Below are positions 40,101 to 52,100 of a DNA stretch of 64,000 nt, piece by piece (position 1 is the first letter of the stretch; each line of letters starts with the position of its first letter). A program made the position numbers and the translations under genes. The stretch is taken from NCBI RefSeq assembly GCF_033807715.1, contig NC_084599.1, positions 4,550,125 through 4,614,124 of the forward strand. The letters run 5' to 3'. The notes below the pieces were generated by a model. It saw only the letters and a list, made by a program, of their open reading frames with translations. It was not told the origin of the DNA and ran no database searches. The stretch comes from Cololabis saira (Eukaryota > Chordata > Actinopteri > Beloniformes > Belonidae).

Positions 40101-43100
40101 ACATGTGACTGTCTTCACAAAATGCCTCGTAGGCCTATAGATGAACTGGTGAAACTGTACTGCAGAATCGGCTTCAGTAACAAAGAAATTCAGTCTAAAC
40201 TCTGTCAGTCGCTCTCCTAACTGGATTTGATGGGGCAGAGGAGACATTTCCACTTTATTCACCAAATTGTATGTCGACTTTTTTCTCGAAATTGTATTTC
40301 AACCCCCCCTGTTCCGGAAGTGCAGTTTCGACATGACTGAGCTGCAGCTAAAGGAAGTCAGAGAGGTTGTCCACAAAGCAAGGGCTAGCTCTGCTCCCGG
40401 ACCAAGTGGCACTTCATACAAAGTGCACAAGAACTGTCCCAAACTCCTACAGCGTCTATGGAAACTCCTGCGAGTGTTCTGGAGAAGGGGGAAGATCCCA
40501 CATCAATGGCGAGTGGCTGAAGGGGTGTGGATCCCGAAGGAGGAAAACTCCACCCAGCTAGACCAGTTCCGAACCATATCCCTGCTGTGTGTCGAGGCGA
40601 AGGTTTTCTTCAGCGCCATCTCAAGACACCTGAGCACCTACCTGGTAAAGAACACTTACATCGATACATCAGTGCAGAAGGGTGGCATACCAGGAATGCC
40701 AGGCTGTATGGAGCATACCGGTGTGGTGACACAGCTAATCCGGGAGGCCAGAGAGAACAAAGGCAACCTGTCAGTGTTATGGCTCGACCTGGCAAATGCT
40801 TTCGGCTCCATTCCTCACAAGCTGGTCCAACTCACACTGACGAAACATCATGTCCCCAGCAGGTGTAGAGACCTCATCACTGACTATTACGACAACTTCA
40901 GGATGAGGGTTTCCTATGGAGCAACGACATCATCTTGGCACAAGGTAGAGATTGGCATTGTCACAGGGTGTACCATCTCTGTGACACTGTTCTCCCTAGC
41001 CATGAACATGCTCATCAAGTCTGCGGAGCCAGAGTGCAGAGGGCCTCAATCGAGATCCGGACAACGGCAGCCACCCATCAGGGCATTCATGGATGACCTC
41101 ACAGTCACCACTGAATCAGTCCCAGGTTGCCGTTGGATTCTAAAGGGTCTCGAGAAGCTAGTGGAGTGGGCCCGGATGAGTTTTAAACCAGCCAAATCTA
41201 GATCTATGGTGCTGAAGTGGAGGAGAGTGGAGGGTGGAGGACAAATTTAAGTTTACCATCTCCGGCAAAGCCATCCCTACCATCTCAGAGAAGCCAGTCA
41301 AGAGCTTGGGCAAGGCTTTTGACAGCTGTCTGAGAGACAAAACATCAGTTCAGTCCACTTGCACTGAGTTGGATGGCTGGCTGAAAACTGTGGACAAGAC
41401 AGGCCTTCCTGGGAAGTTCAAAGCCTGGATCTACCAGCATGGCATTCTCCCCAGGATCCTGTGGCCCCTCCTTGTCTACGCCTTCCCAATCTCAGCGGTT
41501 GAGACCCTGGAGAGGAAGGTCAGCAAACACCTCCGAAGATGGCTTGGGTTACCGAAGAGCCTGAGCAGCATCGCTCTGTATGGGCGCAACAACAAACTGC
41601 AGCTGCCCTTTAGATCCTTGGAGGAGGAATTCAAGGTGACAAGAGCCAGAGAGGTGGTGCAGTACAGGGATTCAAGTGACCCAAAGGTGGCCAATGCTGG
41701 GATCCATGTGAGGACTGGCAGGAAGTGGAGAGCAGAGGATGCTGTCCAAGAGGCAGAGGCCAGGCTACGTCACAAAAACCTGGTGGGAGTGGTCACGCGG
41801 GGCCGAGCTGGACTAGGGTCCTTTCCAACTCCTCAATTCAACACCAAGGGGAAGGAGAGGCGGTGCCTTGTCCGGGAGGAGGTGAGAGCAGTAGAGGAGG
41901 AGACAAGATCCTGCAAGGCAGTGGGGATGAAACAACAGGGAGCCTGGACAAGATGGGAGAATGCGATAGAGAGGAAGGTGACCTGGACTGAGCTCTGGAG
42001 AGCCGAGCCCCAACGCATCAAATTCCTCATCCAGGCAGTCTATGACATGCTCCCAAGCCCATCAAACCTGCACACATGGGGCTTAGCAGAGACACCAGCA
42101 TGCCCCCTGTTACAAGCTAGGAACCCTAGAACACATCCTCAGCTGCTGCACCAGGGCACTTGGAGATGGAAGGTACCGTTGGAGGCATGACCAAGTCCTT
42201 AAGACCATTGCTGATGCCATCAGCGCTGGACTTGTGTGGGCAAAGCAGTTCCGGCCCTCCAAGAGAACCATTGCCTTTGTCAGAGCTGGGGAGCAGGCAA
42301 CCCCTGCCAGAAGATCATCTGCTGGCATCCTGACCTCTGCAAGAGACTGGCAGCTGCTGGTGGACCTGGAACGACAACTGAAGTTCCCCAGCCACATTGC
42401 TGTTACCACCCTGCGGCCAAACATAGTCCTCGTGTCAGAGTCACCAAGCAAACAGTGATGCTGGAGCTGACAGTTCCATGGGAAGAACGCTTGGAAGAAG
42501 CCTTCGAGAGGAAACTTTCCAAGTACGCGGGACTGGTCAGTGACTGTCAGCAGGCAGGGTGGAGAGCGAGGTGTCTTCCAGTGGAGGTAGGATGCAGAGG
42601 TTTTGCGGCTGTTCTTTGGCCAGAGCCTTTAGCAATTTAGGCATCGTGGAAGAGAGGAAGAGGAGAGCCATCCGCAGCACCAGCGATGCGGCAGAGAGAG
42701 CCTCAAGATGGCTGTGGCTCAAAAGAAGAGGGCCATGGAGTCATGTTAGCCAGCTAGCCATCTGGACACAAGCCGGGGTCTGATCAGCCCCAGTTGGGTC
42801 ACCTGGAGGAGGGTGTATGATGTTGAAAGACCCGAAACACCCGATGATTCCAGGAACATCACTGAAGATGTCTCTAGAGGCATCAGTAGATGTATGTACA
42901 CAGCAACATTAATCTTGACATTTCAACTTTTTTCTCCAAGCGCACAATAAAAAAAAACCTCTTTTCTCCTGCATGGCCCTAACACTCTTCCGTAGAAGAC
43001 TGAACTGCACCTTTGCTGACCCACCTGAGGCGGACGGGGGTTTCCCCTCAAGGCAGTCCCGGTCCAGCCCCGTGAGACCCGTGTGGCCCTCCGGCAGGGG

Positions 43101-46100
43101 GGAGAGGACCGGAGAGCTGGTGGAGGCCGGGCCTCCGGTGGAGCTCCGCCGCAGCTCCGTGGCCGGGCTGAAGCCGGGCTCGGACCTCTCCGGGCTGAGA
43201 CCGGGCTCGGACCTCTCCGGGCCGAGCTCGGACCTCTCCGGGCCTCCGCTGGAGCTCCAGGGCAGCTTGGTGGCCGGGCTGAGGCCGGTGGAGTCTGACA
43301 GGGAGATGCTGGGAGTCAGAGTGCTGTCCTCCTTCATGCTGGTGTTTCCCAGAGGCTCCGTCTCCACTGATGACGCCATCAACATCAGCACGTCTGCAAA
43401 ACCCACACAGTTTCATGGTTACTGCTTTCAGCTCTGCCGTTATACTCTGCCTACTCCTTTTTGCACATGTAAATTAAGATATTAAATGTTAAAGTATGAA
43501 ATTCTTTGTTTTGTTTTGTATTTTTTGTTTTCTTATCTTCTCTTTAATTGTTGTCTTTTACATGTACAAAATCAAATCTAACTTCCATATCCTAGCAGAA
43601 TGTAGAAAGGAAAAGGCGTTGCACCTGCAAAGGTAGCGGGCAGGAAGGTGAGGAGGAGCTGCTGGGAGCTGATGTACTTGGCGTAGCATCTCCACTGAGG
43701 GGTGGAGCAGCTCCTCTCCAGCAGCAGCTGCTCTTCATCCACCAGCTCCTCGTTACTGAAACTCTGCAGGTCAGGGGGAAATCAGAACAACACGCAGCAG
43801 CCATCGCACACATCTGCTTCTACTGCTAAACAGTCATCCAGAGACAGAAGGAACACGGGGACCTGGACGCGAGGACGGACCAGACAAGGGTCTGTCAGAG
43901 GAATATATTCCTCCTGGGTTTACTGGTTTTTCTCCCAGTAAATGTAGCCTGAACAGAGCCGTGCTGGCCAGGGCTGCAAATACTAACTCCAGTCCAATCT
44001 ACGGAAGAGTATTAGGGCCGAGTATTAGGAGAAAAAGGACTTGAGAGGGGAAGATTTTTTTTTATTGTGCACTTCGAGAAAAAAGTTGAAATGTCGGGAA
44101 TAATGTTGAAATACAATTTCAAGAATAAAGTCGAGATTTTGCCTTTTTTCTCAACATTTCAACATTATCCTCGACATTTTGACTTTTTTCTCGACATTTC
44201 AACTTTCAACAAGTGTGTAATGAAAAAAAAAATGTTTGTTTTTTTTTATTTTTCTCCTGCCTGGCCCTAATACTCTTCCGTAGCAATCCCTCGCTTTTTT
44301 AAAACACGTAAAGTTCCACACGTCCTCTCCAGGAACTGGTCTCCTCGCCTCCCAGATGTTTACAGACAGCTGTTGCTAAAAAAGACAACCCTGTTTCTGC
44401 TTTTCTGAGATCAAAATCAACATGAGCTAATAACTCCGCATCATTTACTGGGAATAAAATATGAGTTTATGAGATTTACAGATCAAATCAAACTTTATTT
44501 ATAATATATAAATAAAAAACACAGCTCAAAGCGCTTTACATAAAAAATAATCATGTTTTATAAAGCTAAAAGCTAAAAGAAAGCAGGATAAGATAGGCTA
44601 TGAGCAGGGCTGCACATAAGTGGGCCGCCAGAGCGCATGCGCCGTCAAAATCCACAGTGCGCTGTCAATCTTGTGCTGCGAAGCGCTTTTGCGTACCAAC
44701 AGCTGGGGCTCATATTATTGGTTGTGGCCAGACCAGAATACTAATATTAAAAAATCTATTGGGAGAGCTTTTCCCCAGAACTGCCACTCAAAGTTGGTAC
44801 TGGCCAATCACAGCGCGTCCTTACTCCCCCTCCATGCTCGTTGCGGCGGTGGGTTGGGGAGGAAAAGAGGTAAGGATCAGCTCTACTGAACAAACCCCGA
44901 CACGTCTGGTCAAAATGTCCAAGTATCAAGCGTCATTAAGTAATTATTTTGGCGTTCCACCACCACCAACTACAAAGAGACGCCAAACTGAACCACTACC
45001 CGAATCAAACAGAAAACGTGTGTTCGCAGAGAAGTGGCTGCATGATGTTACGCGGCGACGCGTACCGTACGTTCGCGCTCCCGCGTATCCTACCCCGTAA
45101 GCTCTGCGTTGGTGCAACGCGGAACCATAAATCAGCCAGCGTCCGTCACTGCGTGCAGCAGTTACCTGCACCAGCAAGACGCTGCTCTCTGATTATGGCT
45201 CACAGTTTATGAAAACCCCAAATAAAAAATAAATTAGAGAATATTTTATGAAATCAATAAACAATTCCATCATCAAAATTATAACAAATAAAGGTTCAAC
45301 ATATCTTGCTTTGCATGTAATAAGACTAGGTAATATATTAGTTTCACCTTTTAAGTTGAATTATTGAAATAGATTAACTTTTACACCATATTCTAGTTGA
45401 ATTATTGAAATAAATTAACTTTTACACCATATTCTAGTTGATTATTGAAATAAATTAACTTTTACACCATATTCTAGTTGAATTATTGAAATAAGTTAAC
45501 TTTTACACCAAATTCTAGTTGAATTATTGAAATAGTTAACTTTTACACCATATTCTTCACCTGAAGCAATATTCTACACCTTGGCTGATGTGGACATACA
45601 GAGCATAGCTCCTAGCTATTTCAGCTGCTATATGGTTGGCTGTCTGTACAGTCATGCAAGTTCAATGCTATTAAAGAACACGTTTTTTCATATAAAATAA
45701 ACACATTTTTATGCAGTTTAGAAGTTTTGGGGCTTTTTTTTGGCTCCTGCGCTGCTTAAATTGGGCCGTCCTTTATTTCTATTTCTGAAAGTTGGCAACC
45801 CTAGGTGCAAAATATGCCATGAGCATCCCAATCTGGCCGATAAAAACTGTAACTTTTATACTGACTCTACAGACTAACACGCACCATAATTTGTTAATTC
45901 ATCTTTATAAGTGAATAAATATCGTTTTGCCTATAACTTATTCCTGCAGCCCTCTTTTATCGATCCGGCGAGACGGGTCACTGCGTTTTTGGAGCCCCAA
46001 GTCACATATCCAGGGGCTCCTCTGAGCACCAGACCAAAATAGTTATGTGCAGCCCTGGCTATGAGGTTAAAATACACACTAAAAGAGTTTAAAAGTATAA

Positions 46101-49100
46101 CATAAAATCCTAAAAGTAGGTCTAGAAAGCAAGACATGCTAAAACAACTGTAAGAACAACTTAAAACCATAAAACCTGGGTTAAAATAACAAGAACAGCT
46201 AGTTCAAACAAGGGTATACAAGAAAGACTAAAAGAAATCAGCTAAAAGCTGATTTAAAAAGGTGAGTCTTGAGCTTTTAAAAGCATCAACAGTCTCTACG
46301 GTCCTGAGGTTTCTCCGGCAGGCTGTTCCACAGACGTGGGCCGTAGTAATGAAATGATGCCTCACTGCAAAAACTCAAAATCTTAACAAGAATATTTGTC
46401 TTATTTCTAGTTAAAACGTCTCATTTTTAGTCAAGAAAATCTCATTACACTTAAAACAAGACTAATCACTGGAAAAAACAACAATTTTCACCTGTTTCAA
46501 GTAGATTTTCACTTAAAATAAGTAGAAAAATCTGCCAGTGGAACAAGATTTTTTTGCTTGTAATGAGAAGATAAATCTTGTCCCACTGGCAGATTTTTCT
46601 ACTTATTTCAAGTGAAACTTGAAACAGGTGAAAATTGTCAAATAACAAGTTACTTTTCTGGTAATGACTCTTGTTTTAAGTGTAATGAGATTTGTTGACT
46701 AAAAATTAGACATTTTAACTAGAAATAAGACAAATATTCTGGTAAGATTTTGAGTTTTTGCAGTACTCACCGTGGGTTATGGTTCTAACTTTGGGAATGA
46801 TTAAAAGGCCGGTGCCGGAGGACCTCAGGGTCCGCCAGGGTTTACAGGGTAAAAGCAGATCAGACAGATAAGAAGGCCCAAGACCGTTAAGAGATTTAAA
46901 AACTGTTAAAAACGTTGGTGCGATCCGTGTTTATTGACATGTTACGGAGCGTCACAACTGTCTTGGTAATCAGGGTTGTCGACGTGTACGAACACATGAA
47001 ATGAAGCTGATGTGAAAAGCAAAGAATAGTTGAAGAATAACTTCTATATTAGTCCTGAGAATGGAGAAGCGTCAGCCTGTGTGGGTGTGGTTACCTGGAG
47101 AGTGCTGGTAGATCCCATCACGTCTTTGCTGCTGATGCTGGTGTGGAAGGACGTCATGGTGTCCTGTCTGTCCGCAGGTTTCAAACATTCCTCTGACACG
47201 GAGAGAAGAGACAGAAAAGACAGAGCTGGACCACACGTAAAACCCGCACACTTCTGTTATAGAGGGTCTGCAGTGACGTCTTCCCCACTGGACCAGCCCC
47301 CTTACTCACACTGAGTGGTAAAAACAGCTGCAACTAGTGGAGAAGACGGGATAACAGCTGATTATCAGCTTAAACTAAAGGCAGTTGGACTTGACAGTGA
47401 CCCGTGCAGCGATCCATTTGTCTCTCTTAAGCTTATTTTTCAGCAGTCTGTAAAACGATAACTCAGATTTCTTGCTAAATCTATGAGTACAGTCGATCGC
47501 ACAACAGCTCTTTCCTATTTTAGATGTTTTCCAGTTGCTCAAACTGAAAGTTTACGCTGACACTCAGTCTTTCTGACACTCAGACCCCGTCCACACGTAG
47601 CCGGATATCTGCGGGTATCTGCTAAACCGGAGATATTTTCCTCCGTTTTGACCTGTCATCCACACGAAAACGCAAATAAACGAAGGTTTAAAAAAACTCC
47701 GGGCAAAGTGAAGATTTTTGAAAACTCCGTTTATGTAGATGCGTGTGGACACACATAACCGGAGATTTGCGTTTTCGAACGTCACATTATGCGCCAAAAC
47801 AACAACAAATCTGCTCTGACGTGCGACTTTTGTTTACTATAGAAATACAGATGATCCAGCATCTGTTCTCCAAGCCATTTATTAAATAAATGGTCTCTGC
47901 TCTTGACCGGCCGCTTACTGCGTTACACCGACACAGAGGGCTCCGCGGAGCCGCGGAGGCTGAACCTCCGCCGAGCCCCGCCGAGCCCCGCCGAGCCCCC
48001 CGGAGCCCCGGAGCGGCGGAGCGGCGGAGCGGCGGAGCCCGCGGAGCTTCCCCGGGAGCCGCAGATTATCTACAGGTAAGAATGCTTATGAATGTGGTCG
48101 AAAACGCAGATCTTCGGTTACGTGTGGATGCAAATTTTTTTATAAACGGAGGGGGGAAATATTCGTTTTTAAAAATACCCGGCTACGTGTGGACGGGGTC
48201 TTAGTCTTTCCGACACTCAGTCTTTCCGACACTCAGTCTTTCCGACACTCAGTCTTTCCGACACTCAGTCTTTCCGACACTCAGTCTTTCCGACACTCAG
48301 TCTTTCCGACACTCAGTCTTTCCGACACTCAGTCTTTCCGACACTCAGTCTTTCCGACACTCAGTCTTTCCGACACTCAGTCTTTCCGACACTCAGTGTG
48401 CGTAACCCCTTGTGAAGTCTCATCTGTGACGTCATGCACGTTCCCTCTTTAGGGAGATTCAGGTTTCCATGCAGTCCAGTAAGTTCCAGGACCGGCCTCA
48501 CCTTTGATCACGGGTAAACTGAACGGAGCACCGTGGCCGTCTCGTTCTCGCTGCAAGATGTGGTGCATGAAGGCGGCGTGGTCCGTGGCCGCCAGGGGAA
48601 TCTCCCGGTCGCTGAGCTCGTGCTCCAGGCTGCCGTGGAACAGGCCCAGCAGCAGCTCGTTGGGCAGGCAGGTGGAGCTGGGAACCTGCTCCTCGTTCTC
48701 CACAGCTGAGCACAAGACACACAACCAGCAACCAACAAACATCAGTTAGGTCGCTGTAAACATCAGTTAGGTCGTTGCAAACGTCAGTTACGTCGTTGCA
48801 AACATCAGTTACGCCTTTGCAAACATCAGTTACGTTGTTGCAAACATCAGTTACGTCGTTGCAAACATCAGTTACGTCGTTGCAAACATCAGTTACGTTG
48901 TTGCAAACATCAGTTACGTCGTTGCAAACATCAGTTACGTCGTTGCAAACATCAGTTACGTCTTTGCAAACGTCAGTTACGTCGCTGTAAACATCAGTTA
49001 CGTCGCTGTAAACATCAGTTACGTCGCTGTAAACATCAGTTACGTCTCTGTAAACATCAGTTAGGTCTCTGTAAACATCAGTTAGGTCTCTGTAAACATC

Positions 49101-52100
49101 AGTTAGGTCTCTGTAAACATCAGTTACGTCGTTGTAAACGTCAGTTAGGTCTCTGTAAACATCAGTTAGGTCTCTGTAAACATCAGTTACGTCTCTGTAA
49201 ACATCAGTTAGGTCTCTGTAAACATCAGTTACGTCGTTGTAAACGTCAGTTACGTCGCTGTCAACATCAGTTACGTCGCTGTAAACATCAGTTACGTCGT
49301 TGCAAGCGTCAGTTACGTCGCTGTAAACATCAGTTACGTCGTTGTAAACATCAGTTACGTCGCTGTAAACATCAGTTACGTCGCTGTAAACATCAGTTAC
49401 GTCGCTGTAAACATCAGTTACGTCGTTGTAAACATCAGTTACGTCGCTGTAAACATCAGTTACGTCGCTGTAAACATCAGTTACGTCGCTGTAAACATCA
49501 GTTACGTCGCTGTAAACATCAGTTACGTCGCTGTAAACATCAGTTACGTCGTTGTAAACATCAGTTACGTCGCTGTAAACATCAGTTACGTCGCTGTAAA
49601 CATCAGTTACGTCGCTGTAAACATCAGTTACGTCGCTGTAAACATCAGTTACGTCGCTGTAAACATCAGTTACGTCGCTGTAAACATCAGTTACGTCGCT
49701 GTAAACATCAGTTACGTCGCTGTAAACATCAGTTACGTCGCTGTAAACATCAGTTAGGTCTCTGCAAACGCCGCCTAAACGGCCTGCATGTCCCGGAGGA
49801 CTGAGTCCCCTCCAGAGCAAAGTGAGGATGAATGCAGTACCTGCACTGAAGGTGAGGATGAATGCAGTACCTGCACTGAAGGTGAGGAAGAACAGCTCCA
49901 CCTGCTGGCAGTTGGGGAGCAGCTGGATGAGGTCGAACTGGAAAGGAACCATGTGGATGCTGTCCTCGGAGGTCTGGACGTCTCCTGAACACAACACATT
50001 CACTTCTGACCATCAACGCTTCCATTTGAAAATAAAGATACAACTAATGTGCTTTGTCATGCAGTAGAGATGACCTGGATTCAGACTCTAGCAGGGACTT
50101 ACGGTGCTTTTCCACTAGTACCTACTCAGCCCGACTCGCCTCGGTTTGGTTCTTTTCCATTAGGGGTCTAACGTGCTGAGTAGATACCGTATTTTTGCGA
50201 CCATTAGGCGCATATAAACGTCTTTTATTTTTTTTTTAAATGTGCCGCGCGCCAAATGACGCAATGCGCCCATTGTATTATTATAAAGGCTGATTTATGA
50301 TCCGCGTTACACCAACGCAGAGCCTACGGCGTAGGGTACGCGTCAATTTAACGCGGATCCATAAGGCGGACGTAATTGAGGCCACCATGAGAAGTTAAGG
50401 GGGAATGGGGGGGGGCGTGATTTGCGGCCGTAGTAGAGACCACCATGAGAACGTTAAATGGGGAAGGGGGGCGCGTGAATTGCCTGTGATTGCCCGGCGG
50501 CGGCTCCGTGGCGGGACACCTGGGGCGGACGGGGAGACTTGGACTTGCTACCGAGAACGAGACGCTGCTCCCGGGAGAGCTGCGCCGCAGAGGCGGACCG
50601 GAATGCTGGAGGAACCCCCCGACAGCCGACGTGTCGGCTGCCGCTCGGTCAGCGGGCTCCGTCGTTTACTGTTGAAGGATTGTAGATGCGTGGGCTGACG
50701 TGTCTGCTGGGTTGGACTGTTGTTCGGGCTTTTGCAAAAGCTGGCATCATTTCCGAGGGGCCGCACGGCACAGAAAGTGACTCGGCTGCAGCGCGGCCAG
50801 AGAGCTGCGGGGTCTGCCCGTCGCAGCTGATCAGTTCTCCCTGTCTCATTGATCAGCTCTCCAGTCTCCCGACGGCTCTGGTTGAACGGCCCGACAAACC
50901 ATCTCCGATCGCGCTGTTTTCTTTACGAGATCACAAGAAAAGCACAGCAGGGATCTCCTCTACATCTGTGTTGCTGTCTTGTTTATTTATCTTTATTCCA
51001 CCAACTCCAAATATTTATCATTTTTGTGAACGGCGCTAATGCAGCTCAAACAGCAGGTGTGTCCCCCCTTTAATCTGATTGGTTTAGAGTAAATCGTCCC
51101 CCACGTGGGTGGCGCTCTTATAATTGGCTGAAACAAAGGAAGACATCTGATTGGTTGCAGATCCTTTTGTGTTAAAAAAAACGTATTTGTGGATGGAGTC
51201 ACGTCAGGGGTTCTCAAAAGTCACACACAAATCCAGCGCAGCTCACAGACAAAAAAACCTTTGTAAATCAGGTTATATTTGTGTGTGCATCAGAAATACA
51301 TTTGTATATCTTGTCCTACGCACGTGTGAATTGTTCTGTGCATTTGTGAAACTTGTCCTGTGCATTTGTGAAACGGTGTGTGCATTTGTGAAACGGTGTG
51401 TGCATTTGTGAATCGGTGTGTGCATTTGTGAAACTTGTCCTGTGCATTTGTGAAACGGTGTGTGCATTTGTGAATCGGTGTGTGCATTTGCGAATTATGA
51501 GACTGTTCTAGCTCCATAGTGCCGACACAAACTGAAAAAGTTCAAAAGCGATTCACTTCTAAGCGTGTTCTACGTGTTCTAAGCGGAGAACACTCAACCC
51601 ATTAGACCCAACAAAGACCCTTCCTTTTGTTCAAAGATTATGGAGAGTAATCCTATTGTCTTTATTGCTCTAACGTGATTACAAACCCTTCAGAGGGATG
51701 ATGGGCGCAAAGTCCACTTTCAGATGGAAGCTAATGGAAATCAGTGTGGTGAAGACTGGGATCTAGACTGAGTCATGTGATTAAAGAAGATGCAGTTGTG
51801 CATGGTGTTATGGTTCACATACCGTGCAGGTCCTTGAGTCCAGCTGGTAGTGAACACGGCTGCTCTTTATTCTGGCACAGCTGGCTCAGATACTCAAACG
51901 TCATCATGGTGGACATGCAGGCCAGATCCCGCGGGAAGATCTGCAGAAGCACAGCTGTCACTTTCACACAACCCTAAAGTTAGTAAAGGTGAAGTTGGAG
52001 CGGGTGCTAGACGCGTGATGGTGACGCACCGCCTGGGGGATCTCCCGGTACGTGAGGCCCTCCAGGTGCCGGTGCTGCTCCGTGCAGCTCATCACCGTGC

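Larger units (their letters stand above)
39571..42995. mobile_element. composite transposon with captured reverse transcriptase
   Basis: The left terminus CTACGGAAGAGTATTAGGGC and its right inverse are intact. A perfect 4-bp duplication AAGA lies at 39567-39570 and 42996-42999. The left arm carries about 20 copies of 'gtcgagaaaaaagtcgaaat'-like motifs, then a small integrase-like ORF start (40122-40220), then the RT pseudogene 40286-42783, then the short right arm. It accounts for all but about 85 bp of the e11-e12 intron. Confidence 0.85.
44485..46935 (-). mobile_element. L2-like LINE 3' fragment, split by two insertions
   Basis: Pieces 44485-44604, 46066-46363 and 46765-46935 form one element: 'caaactttatttataatata', 'agctcaaagcgctttacata', 'ggtgagtcttgagcttttaa', 'caggctgttccacagacgtg' and 'gatttaaaaactgttaaaaa'. 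These are fish non-LTR 3' region motifs in reverse orientation. Split by the hAT 44605-46057 and the fold-back MITE 46364-46764. Confidence 0.7.

Noticed and set aside
40286..42783. A functional host or viral polymerase
   Set aside because: Non-LTR type motifs with four frame shifts and a missing 5' part; a dead retrotransposon fragment.
42909..43485. Plus-strand 170-codon frame in 42973-43485
   Set aside because: Antisense shadow of the GC-rich SZT2 e11.
48203..48397. CRISPR-like or coding repeat ([16 protein letters not shown])
   Set aside because: A 16-bp tandem minisatellite without spacers; the frame is an artefact.
48498..50003. 501-codon minus-strand frame with DVYSDVT repeats
   Set aside because: It runs from SZT2 e7 through the 21-bp intronic array into e8 in the wrong frame. 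The exons are real but the joined frame is not a normal product.
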